Source of the DNA: CAIRNS01 sp049508565
GTDB lineage: Bacteria > Elusimicrobiota > Endomicrobiia > Endomicrobiales > CAIRNS01
Direction: 5' to 3'
Assembly: GCA_049508565.1 (NCBI GenBank)
Contig: JBELAT010000213.1
Location: 1 to 5,046 of the forward strand
Length of the DNA stretch: 5,046 nt
Shown here: piece after piece, positions 1 through 5,046 of the stretch
Numbering within the stretch: the stretch's first letter is position 1
How the letters are laid out: the number at the start of each line of letters is the position of its first letter
The notes under the pieces: model-generated
Seen by the model: only the letters and a program-made list of their open reading frames with translations
Told to the model about the DNA's origin: nothing
The model's database searches: none
Position numbers and translations under genes: made by a program

Positions 1-1
1 T

Positions 2-646
2 TTCATCTTAAGTCCCGGGACGGAGAAAGACAGGCATCTGCCCGGAGAAACTGTTCAGGACGCATGGCAATCGGCGCGGGGGATGTTGTACAGTCTGACG
101 TGTATGCCCTATCATCTCTATAATGCTTACGGTTCAGGCGAACCGTTGACGATAACACAACTAGAGACTGCAATTGATGAAGCCTATCGTAAGCCAACGC
201 CCGGGCAGGCGCTTGCGTACTATCAAAAACTTGCAATCCATTATCTGATATGTAAAAAACAACTTTCGCCGGATAGCGGGTACACCGCAGTCATCCCCCA
301 TCTCTATTCATTGTCCGGAAGCTCGGTAATTGACGGTGGCAGTGATAAACCTTTCTATATTGACACTGAGGCATCAAGAACGATCATGCATACAGAATGC
401 AGGGTGCCGACAATCTTGTCGGACAATGAAATGATATTTCCGGGGTGGCAGGTTTATGTTGATGGACATACATCCTCATTTTCAAAAAAATCAGATATTT
501 TCCGAGAAGTCGAGTTGACTGCCGGACGACATACTGTCTATGAATTATACCGGCCGGCCAGTTTCCGTGTGGGGTTGTACTTTACACTGACTATGATTGT
601 ATTGCTCTGTGCCATGGCAATACGGTATGTGAAAAAAAACACATGA
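2..646 (+). CDS. YfhO-type membrane protein, C-terminal part (5' end outside window)
   Basis: The frame is open from the left edge, so the start lies upstream; 214 residues are visible. The internal ATG at 83 is not the true start, because the frame continues upstream of it with family-like sequence (SPGTEKDR, then DAWQSARGMLY). The visible part is the C-terminal extracytoplasmic domain of a YfhO-like protein. It has GQALAYYQKLAIHYLI (about residues 71-86), the motif FPGWQVYVDG near residues 146-155, a beta-rich stretch with ELTAGRHTVYELYRP, and one membrane helix at about 189-209, ending in the positive tail RYVKKNT. Full-length family members are several hundred residues with many helices and a GT-C fold. 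They are thought to transfer sugars from polyprenyl-phosphate donors on the outer face of the membrane, as Bacillus YfhO does in lipoteichoic acid glycosylation. The actual substrate here is unknown. The stop codon overlaps the start of the next gene, so the two are probably co-transcribed. Family assignment is good; the biochemical role is inferred. Confidence 0.85.
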   Translation, partial: FILSPGTEKDRHLPGETVQDAWQSARGMLYSLTCMPYHLYNAYGSGEPLTITQLETAIDEAYRKPTPGQALAYYQKLAIHYLICKKQLSPDSGYTAVIPHLYSLSGSSVIDGGSDKPFYIDTEASRTIMHTECRVPTILSDNEMIFPGWQVYVDGHTSSFSKKSDIFREVELTAGRHTVYELYRPASFRVGLYFTLTMIVLLCAMAIRYVKKNT

Positions 647-2532
647 AACGATTACCGCTGGCTATTACTGTATTGACTGCACTAATTGTCATCCTTTTTC
701 TGCCGGTTCTGCGTTCTCCAGCTAAAGGGGTGGGGAATTTCGGGGATATATATCTTCACTACTATCCACTAAAACATCTGGTAGCGGAACAGCTCATCAC
801 GGGCAAAATGCCGTTATGGAATCCGTACATTTTTGCTGGTGAGCCGCTTATGGCCAACCCTCAGTCAGCGGTCGCATATCCTTTCTCAATGATTTTTGAT
901 ATTTTTCCTTTATCGTTGGGTTTTACGCTGTTTTTCATGATTCACCTTCTCCTGGGTGGTATCGGGATGTACCTGCTCCTGGCCGAGGCGCGTCTGTCGG
1001 CCACCGCGTGTTTGTTGGGGGCAATAAGCTATGGTTGTTCATCGTTTCTTGTGTCGAAAATTGCTGCCGGTCACCCTGTTGCGTTGTCGGGATATATATG
1101 GCTGCCGTTTGTCGTGCTGGGATTTTTACGGACCAGCGCACATACGATTTCAGATCTCACTGCCGAAGCTTTTTTGTTCGTTTTGAGCGTGTCGTTTCAA
1201 TTCCTTTCAGGTCACACGTTTCCCGTCTATATTTCGCTGGTCGTTTTGATGATATTGTTTGTGCGCTATAAACGTTTATTGTACAAAGAAGTGCTTGTGC
1301 TGGGCGGGGCTATAGTTGTTCTGTGTAGCTTTCAATTGTTTCAGACGCTTGAGCTATCACGTCTTGCTGAGACGGAAAACTGGGTTCAGCTGGCTCGACA
1401 GTATTCATGGTCGATCAAAGATTTCGTAACCGTCATTATGCCGAACTATTTCGGCAATAGTATCGACGGGACATATATCTCGGCGGATCATCCCTCTTAC
1501 TATTTTGAAAAGAATATCTTTTATTTTGGCAGTATACCGTTTCTTTTGTCGATGATGGGGCTGTACGACAACGTTCGAAGACGGTCGTGGCTGCTGCCAG
1601 TAATAGTGGTGTCGGGTGTTTTCCTGGGGTTGGGTTTTCATAATGGTGTGTACCGGCTGCTCTATACGGTTGTTCCTGCAATGGATTTGTTGCGTGTTCC
1701 CGCCCGGTTTGTGTATATCAGCGTATTCGCTTTAATTGTACTTGCGGCCTATGCGTGGCAGCGGTGGTTTAAGCACACTGATCCCTGGTTTAAGGGGTTG
1801 TTGCTGGTGCTGGTTATTGTGGATCTCGTGAGCGCTAACGCAAAATATATTTATCCCGGTCAATTCGAGCGGTACCAGCAAAAAAATGAACGTCTTTCGG
1901 CCATTGATCCGTTGCACCGTATTATCACTGACCCTGACAGCATAGCAGCCAATAAGTCGATGCTCTATCATCACTATAATCTCAACGGGTATGAAGCCAT
2001 TTTTCTTGAAGATTTTGTGCGGTACATGGGACTCCAGGAAAAAGGAATATTTTCGGCGACAGGCCTTGCACGGACAAATCTGTCTTCGCCTCTTGTCCGG
2101 GGGTTTGCAGCAGCGACGGTGGTGAGCCGCAGTAATGATGATGTGTTGCTTACGCCCTTGCCTGAGCCTTTGACGCGGATTTTTGTTGCCCGGAATCTGG
2201 TGTCTTCAGTCGGTATGGATGTGTATGAACAGATTGACTGGCTTCGTACAACTGCCCAATCGCCCGATCAGGAGTTGCTGGTATCTTCATTGCCACATGG
2301 TTTTCCGCTTTCAAGCGCTTCTGTCAGTATATATTCATACAGATGCGAACCGTCTCGTATCATGGTTCAGGTGCGGTGCGATGGACCGGCTGCACTGGTC
2401 TTTAGCGAAGTGGCGTATCCCGGCTGGCAGGCTGTTGCTGGTCGCGTTCCCCTTGATCTGGTGAGAGGAAATAAAATATTTAGAACCATACTGAAATCTA
2501 TCCTCAAACGGGTTCAAACAGGGTTTAAATAA
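643..2532 (+). CDS. YfhO-type multi-helix membrane protein (putative GT-C glycosyltransferase), C-terminally shortened
   Basis: This 629-residue protein starts with a membrane helix (about 5-23). An outside loop follows with GDIYLHYYP (Asp35, a candidate GT-C catalytic or metal-binding acid) and the family signature GKMPLWNPYIFAGEPL...NPQSAVAYP (54-80). Many hydrophobic helices follow between about 84 and 400, then a soluble extracytoplasmic domain to the end. The start at 643 fits because it opens directly on the first helix. It overlaps the previous stop as ATGA and has no clear Shine-Dalgarno sequence, which suggests translational coupling. YPGW at 592-595 matches FPGW of the upstream gene, and spacing to the following IFR is identical in both (22 residues from PGWQ through IFR). 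After IFRT (612-615) similarity stops: only 14 unrelated residues (ILKSILKRVQTGFK) remain, where the upstream protein has about 48, including a final membrane helix. The gene thus looks broken or recombined at about 2488. Family members are linked to sugar transfer onto surface polymers; the substrate is unknown. Confidence 0.88.
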   Translation: MKRLPLAITVLTALIVILFLPVLRSPAKGVGNFGDIYLHYYPLKHLVAEQLITGKMPLWNPYIFAGEPLMANPQSAVAYPFSMIFDIFPLSLGFTLFFMIHLLLGGIGMYLLLAEARLSATACLLGAISYGCSSFLVSKIAAGHPVALSGYIWLPFVVLGFLRTSAHTISDLTAEAFLFVLSVSFQFLSGHTFPVYISLVVLMILFVRYKRLLYKEVLVLGGAIVVLCSFQLFQTLELSRLAETENWVQLARQYSWSIKDFVTVIMPNYFGNSIDGTYISADHPSYYFEKNIFYFGSIPFLLSMMGLYDNVRRRSWLLPVIVVSGVFLGLGFHNGVYRLLYTVVPAMDLLRVPARFVYISVFALIVLAAYAWQRWFKHTDPWFKGLLLVLVIVDLVSANAKYIYPGQFERYQQKNERLSAIDPLHRIITDPDSIAANKSMLYHHYNLNGYEAIFLEDFVRYMGLQEKGIFSATGLARTNLSSPLVRGFAAATVVSRSNDDVLLTPLPEPLTRIFVARNLVSSVGMDVYEQIDWLRTTAQSPDQELLVSSLPHGFPLSSASVSIYSYRCEPSRIMVQVRCDGPAALVFSEVAYPGWQAVAGRVPLDLVRGNKIFRTILKSILKRVQTGFK

Positions 2533-2808
2533 CTGATATGCTAAAACGTCTCATGTATTTGACCCCTCATTACTTGAGGTTGAGCGTGTAGCAAATCATT
2601 AACAAATATGAACATACAACAGCTCTGCACACGTTTCAGGGAGTCAATAAAGCAGCTCCCTTTAATTTGTAAAATGTCGGTACATGCAATTGTTTCTCGT
2701 TGTGTCTTTAACATCTCAACTCTTCCCCAATATTTGAAAAAATCATACATAACTAAGCAATGGTAGACGAAAACAAAAAGGCACGCTCTTGTTTAAAATA
2801 TAAAACTA
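2533..2808. other. A+T-rich spacer without a convincing gene
   Basis: This stretch lies between the shortened YfhO-type gene and the promoter of the coiled-coil gene. I see no protein with recognisable family motifs on either strand. A 69-codon minus-strand frame (2541-2750) lacks a ribosome binding site. A small hairpin (CCTCA-5 nt-TGAGG, 2565-2579) has no T-run and so is not a convincing terminator. The stretch just upstream of the promoter (about 2766-2808) is rich in A and T tracts and could act as an UP element. Confidence 0.5.
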
Positions 2809-2816
2809 TTGACACA

Positions 2817-2845
2817 TTGAAAACCTGAGATTTATCTGATATACT
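2817..2845 (+). promoter_or_regulatory. Sigma-70-type promoter of the coiled-coil gene
   Basis: A -35 element TTGAAA (2817-2822) and a -10 element TATACT (2840-2845) are separated by 17 bases, each matching the consensus at five of six positions. Transcription would start about 20 bases before the ATG at 2872, leaving a short leader with the binding site GAGAGG (2861-2866) five bases before the start. A consensus TTGACA lies at 2809-2814, but it is 25 bases from TATACT and has only poor -10 candidates at normal spacing. The promoter supports separate transcription of this gene from the YfhO-type pair. Confidence 0.65.
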
Positions 2846-2871
2846 ACGGTCATCAATAATGAGAGGTTGTC

Positions 2872-3264
2872 ATGAAAAAATCCAAGAAAGACAGTAATGA
2901 GCCAGTAACAAAAAAAGAGTTCAATGAAAGATTGAATGAGGTCGATGAAAGATTTAAAAAGATCGACGAAAGATTTAAAAAGGTCGATGAAAGATTTGAT
3001 AAGGTTGATGGAAGATTTGATAAGATAGAATTGGCTTTGCACAATCAAGCAAAGGAGTTAATCAGGCTCAATGAAAAAACGGATGTAATGGCAACAAAAG
3101 ATGATGTTCATAAAATACTATCAGCAGTAGACAATATTGCTCGCAATATCATTGATGTTGAGCGTAAATCTATTGTAAACACTCACCGCATCATCGAACT
3201 GGAAACAACGGTCTCCACCATCGACAAACGTGTCAGCTTATTAGAATCAACCCTCCATAAATAA
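2872..3264 (+). CDS. Small heptad-repeat coiled-coil protein, function unknown
   Basis: This 130-residue, highly charged protein has no signal peptide and no membrane helix, so it is probably cytoplasmic. After a Lys-rich start (MKKSKKDSNEP) come tandem heptads of the form V/I-D-E-R-F-K/D-K from residue 17 to 52. Hydrophobic residues L21, V24, F28, I31, F35, V38, F42, V45, F49 and I52 alternate in 3/4 spacing, as expected for an a/d coiled-coil core. A middle part with the motif MATKDDV follows, then a second predicted coil at about 107-128 (I107, L110, V114, I117, V121, L124, L128). Small proteins built of VDERFDKV-like repeats followed by a TKDD motif are widespread in bacteria, but I know of no established function. 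The start is supported by GAGAGG at 2861-2866 and by the promoter upstream. Codons favour AAA, GAA and GAT, and A+T content is higher than in the flanking large genes, consistent with a separate origin. It could be a structural or oligomerising partner of an unlinked protein; that is a guess. Confidence 0.85.
   Translation: MKKSKKDSNEPVTKKEFNERLNEVDERFKKIDERFKKVDERFDKVDGRFDKIELALHNQAKELIRLNEKTDVMATKDDVHKILSAVDNIARNIIDVERKSIVNTHRIIELETTVSTIDKRVSLLESTLHK
2920..3024 (+). repeat. Five degenerate 21-bp tandem repeats encoding heptads
   Basis: Five consecutive 21-base units start at 2920, 2941, 2962, 2983 and 3004, each encoding one seven-residue coiled-coil heptad. The units at 2941 and 2962 differ at two positions, and those at 2941 and 2983 also at two. 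The first unit (FNERLNE) and the last (VDGRFDK) are more diverged. The repeat keeps the reading frame, so gain or loss of a unit would lengthen or shorten the coil by one heptad without disrupting the protein. Confidence 0.85.
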
Positions 3265-3273
3265 CTCTATTCC

Positions 3274-3347
3274 TGGTCAACAACCTCACAAGGGACAGTT
3301 AATAACCGTGAAGATGTGTCTTTTGTTTGACCATTGAGTCAAAGGAG
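3274..3347 (+). promoter_or_regulatory. Possible leader with two mutually exclusive stems overlapping a ribosome binding site
   Basis: TTTGAC (3326-3331) can pair with GTCAAA (3338-3343) across a six-base loop. The 3' arm overlaps the start of the strong binding site AAAGGAG (3341-3347) that precedes the ATG at 3354. The same left arm, as TTGACCA (3327-3333), can instead pair with TGGTCAA (3274-3280). The two pairings exclude each other, as in attenuators or translational switches. A seven-codon frame (MCLLFDH, 3314-3337) ends inside the loop of the second stem. The stems are short (six and seven pairs), so chance is possible. No promoter for this transcript is clear; it could be read through from the coiled-coil gene. 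Confidence 0.3.
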
Positions 3348-3353
3348 ATAGTC

Positions 3354-3410
3354 ATGGTGGAAGTTTCTGCCAAGCGCGATATCAGAAGGTGGGAGAGTGT
3401 GTTGCAGTGA
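3354..3410 (+). CDS. 18-codon micro-ORF or 5' remnant of a lost gene
   Basis: ATG at 3354 is preceded by AAAGGAG (3341-3347) at six bases spacing, the best ribosome binding site in the window. The frame encodes only MVEVSAKRDIRRWESVLQ before TGA. It is hydrophilic, with no signal peptide or membrane helix. The sequence looks more like the beginning of a soluble protein than a dedicated small peptide, so it may be the surviving 5' end of a gene whose remainder was deleted. Reading on past the stop gives only 14 further codons (LYCDETFLTKRHDR) before another stop. I recognise no family. A real small protein or a regulatory leader peptide is the alternative. Confidence 0.35.
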   Translation: MVEVSAKRDIRRWESVLQ

Positions 3411-3429
3411 TTATACTGTGATGAGACAT

Positions 3430-3549
3430 TTTTAACCAAACGGCATGACAGGTAAAATAATAAATAAACGGGATAAACCGGTCATGTTGAACTATTTTAA
3501 CAAATCAATGGTTCCTTGTTTATTGCAATCTTTTATATGCTGGTTAAAA
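3430..3549. repeat. Nine-base inverted repeat flanking a 120-base segment
   Basis: TTTTAACCA (3430-3438) and TGGTTAAAA (3541-3549) are perfect inverted copies, enclosing the hairpin at 3441-3489. Such a layout resembles the terminal repeats of a very small non-coding element, but the repeats are short and A+T-rich and I see no target-site duplication. A chance match is quite possible. Confidence 0.2.
3441..3489 (+). repeat. Imperfect inverted repeat (possible RNA hairpin)
   Basis: CATGACAGGT (3444-3453) and ACCGGTCATG (3477-3486) are complementary at nine of ten positions. As RNA the stem could extend outward by two G-U pairs and one C-G pair, to 3441 and 3489. The loop is 23 bases and A+T-rich. 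No T-run follows, so it is not a typical terminator; it could be a protein binding site or a structured leader. Chance occurrence in this length of DNA cannot be excluded. Confidence 0.35.
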
Positions 3550-3633
3550 GTTGCCAAAGTAATCTGTCATTTATCTATTGGTCATAATGTGCTTTAATTA
3601 TCAGTGTAAATTTGATAATATTGTAGTCATCCA

Positions 3634-5046
3634 ATGTGCGGCATAGCGGGGCTTTATCATTTTTGCATGAGCAAACCTGTTGAAAAAACAGTTCTCCGAT
3701 CTCTTTGCGACGCAATCAAACACCGCGGACCAGATGATGAAGGAATGTACCTAACCTCGCAGGTTGGCCTGGGTATGCGGCGCCTTGCCGTTATTGACCT
3801 GGTTACCGGGCATCAGCCTCTGTGCAATGAAAATAAAACAGTTTGGATCGTCTTTAACGGAGAGATTTACAATTATCGTGAATTGCGCGAAAAACTTGCG
3901 CCGCGTCACACTTTTTCTACACAGTCAGATACTGAAGTAATCGTTCATTTGTATGAAGACTACGGCGAATCATGTGTTGATCACCTCAGAGGAATGTTTG
4001 CATTCGCCATCTGGGATAGTACTCTACAGCGCATGTTCTTTGCTCGTGACAGGTTAGGGAAAAAGCCTCTCTATTATGCTCTTAACAATGGAGTGCTGGT
4101 TTTTGCTTCGGAAATACCGGCACTAGTAAAATATCTTCCCCATAAGCCTGCGATCAATCATCAGGCTCTTGATCTGTATTTAACCTATCAGTACATCCCT
4201 TCACCACACACTATTTTTGATAGTATCATGGCACTTCCACCCGCTCATACAATGACCTGCGACCGGAGGGGTGCGATTAGTACCCGGCGATACTGGGATA
4301 TTGATTTCCGCCGTAAAACAACTCTCTCATTTTCAGAGGCGTGCGACAGGACATATGAACTGTTGCGCGAATCGACCCGTTTGCGGATGATCGCTGATGT
4401 CCCGCTCGGCGCTTTTCTCTCAGGAGGGCACGACTCAAGTATAGTTGTCGGGCTTATGAGCCAGTTGTCGCAGACGCCGGTGAAAACATTTTCGATCGGA
4501 TTTGACGAGTCAGACTTTTCGGAGCTTTCTTTTGCGCGACTGGTAGCCGATCGATTCAAAACTGACCATCATGAGATTATCGTGCGCCCGCATTTTATCG
4601 ACCTTTTGCCGGAGATTGCCCGGCGGTATGGCCAGCCGTTTGCAGATGCCTCGGCCCTGCCGTCGTATATCGTTGCCAGGGAAACGAGGAAACAAGTAAC
4701 GGTCGCGCTCAACGGAGACGGCGGCGATGAAGCGTTCGGCGGTTATAAACGATACCTGGCCATGAAAGGATCATCTCTTGTTGCGCTGCCGTTTCGTGTG
4801 TTGGGCAAAGCGGGGACGCAATTTCTTGCCCGTTCGGTTGCCTGCCAGGCTACAGGAAGGGCAGAAACTGCGCTGAGAAATGCTTCACGGTTTGTTGATG
4901 GATTGTCGGAACCTCCTGATTTGCGTATGGTGCGTTACGCTTCTTTTTTTACCGATGAATTAAAGGAACGTGTTTACAGCCCTTCATTTAAAAAAGAGAT
5001 CACTATTGCGGCATCGTCATATCTGAGCACTTTGTTTTTATCTGCA
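3634..5046 (+). CDS. asnB: Asparagine synthase (glutamine-hydrolysing), AsnB type, 3' end outside window
   Basis: The frame runs from ATG 3634 to the right edge with no stop; 471 residues are visible of a family usually about 600-650 long. The start is fixed by the required Cys2: the protein begins MCGIAGLYHF, the processed N-terminal nucleophile of class II glutamine amidotransferases. The glutaminase domain follows with HRGPDDEG (30-37), R50 in RLAVID, FNGEIYNY (74-81), SDTE (98-101) and RLGKKPLYY (from 140). The synthetase domain has the ATP-binding PP-loop SGGHDSS (263-269), SIGFDESDFSE and NGDGGDEAFGGY (from 360). The enzyme uses glutamine ammonia and ATP to amidate a carboxylate, classically aspartate to asparagine, in the cytoplasm. 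Relatives in surface-polysaccharide clusters are proposed to amidate uronic-acid sugars, which would fit the YfhO-type genes upstream. His266 stands where Leu, Ile or Val is usual. No Shine-Dalgarno sequence precedes the start. Family assignment is very sure; the substrate is open. Confidence 0.95.
   Translation, partial: MCGIAGLYHFCMSKPVEKTVLRSLCDAIKHRGPDDEGMYLTSQVGLGMRRLAVIDLVTGHQPLCNENKTVWIVFNGEIYNYRELREKLAPRHTFSTQSDTEVIVHLYEDYGESCVDHLRGMFAFAIWDSTLQRMFFARDRLGKKPLYYALNNGVLVFASEIPALVKYLPHKPAINHQALDLYLTYQYIPSPHTIFDSIMALPPAHTMTCDRRGAISTRRYWDIDFRRKTTLSFSEACDRTYELLRESTRLRMIADVPLGAFLSGGHDSSIVVGLMSQLSQTPVKTFSIGFDESDFSELSFARLVADRFKTDHHEIIVRPHFIDLLPEIARRYGQPFADASALPSYIVARETRKQVTVALNGDGGDEAFGGYKRYLAMKGSSLVALPFRVLGKAGTQFLARSVACQATGRAETALRNASRFVDGLSEPPDLRMVRYASFFTDELKERVYSPSFKKEITIAASSYLSTLFLSA

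Larger units (their letters stand above)
3411..3633. other. A+T-rich gene-free upstream region of the asparagine synthase gene
   Basis: There is no coding frame of note on either strand over these 223 bases. The stretch holds two inverted repeats listed separately and several weak A+T-rich hexamers that could serve as -10 elements (CATAAT at 3583-3588, GATAAT at 3614-3619), none with a good -35 at normal spacing. A promoter for the synthase is expected here because the spacer isolates it from the genes to the left, but I cannot place it with confidence. Confidence 0.5.

Noticed and set aside
2565..2579. Small hairpin CCTCA/TGAGG after the second YfhO-type gene
   Set aside because: Five base pairs without a following T-run; too weak to call a terminator.
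2538..2590. 17-codon plus-strand frame directly after the second YfhO-type gene
   Set aside because: No ribosome binding site and no recognisable sequence; it is also not a shifted continuation of the missing YfhO C-terminus.
2502..2640. Weak inverted similarity between 2502-2518 and the complement of 2624-2640 (both can read LKRVQ)
   Set aside because: Only about 13 of 17 positions match and it has no further extension; probably coincidence.
2541..2750. 69-codon minus-strand frame in the spacer
   Set aside because: It has no ribosome binding site before its ATG, no recognisable motif and no clear promoter. A frame of this length is expected by chance.
2809..2814. Perfect TTGACA as the -35 element of the coiled-coil gene
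   Set aside because: It is 25 bases from TATACT and lacks a good -10 at 16-18 bases. TTGAAA at 2817 has the right 17-base spacing.
2806..3048. Minus-strand frames opposite the coiled-coil gene with repeats such as LIKSFIDLFKS
   Set aside because: They are shadows of the 21-bp repeats. The plus-strand gene has promoter, binding site and coiled-coil logic.
3667..3669. Internal ATG as alternative start of the asparagine synthase
   Set aside because: It would remove the catalytic Cys2 and the conserved MCGIAG start.
4245..4695. Two minus-strand frames inside the asparagine synthase gene
   Set aside because: The plus strand encodes clearly conserved AsnB motifs through this whole stretch, so these are chance antisense frames.

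Overview
The window comes from a bacterial chromosome and every gene I can support lies on the + strand. The host is probably a free-living bacterium of medium G+C. The gene families point to a cell-surface glycan (O-antigen, capsule or exopolysaccharide type) locus, but nothing here is diagnostic of a phylum. No rRNA, tRNA, CRISPR array, transposase, integrase or phage gene is visible.

Layout. Positions 2-2532 hold two consecutive large membrane proteins of the YfhO type (GT-C-fold, polyprenyl-phosphate-sugar-dependent glycosyltransferase-like). The first is cut by the window edge and shows only its C-terminal domain and last membrane helix. The second is complete in the window, starts inside the stop codon of the first (ATGA overlap) and appears to have lost its normal C-terminus. 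Positions 2533-3633 are A+T-richer and poorly coding. They hold one isolated gene for a 130-residue coiled-coil protein (2872-3264) with its own promoter, built on five tandem 21-bp heptad-encoding repeats. After it comes a leader-like stretch with a strong ribosome binding site in front of an 18-codon micro-ORF (3354-3410), then about 220 bases with inverted repeats and no gene. From 3634 to the right edge runs an asparagine synthase (glutamine-hydrolysing, AsnB type), open at the edge with 471 codons visible.

How the genes may work together. YfhO-type proteins are thought to transfer sugars from lipid carriers outside the membrane. AsnB-type amidotransferases occur often in polysaccharide clusters, where some are proposed to amidate uronic-acid sugars instead of making asparagine. 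The two YfhO-type genes and the synthase therefore fit one surface-glycan locus. The coiled-coil gene looks like an unrelated insertion or island between them; its function is unknown. The features most worth a second look are the truncated YfhO C-terminus, the repeat-built coiled-coil gene and the leader-like structure before the micro-ORF. I do not see a clearly new multi-gene system.
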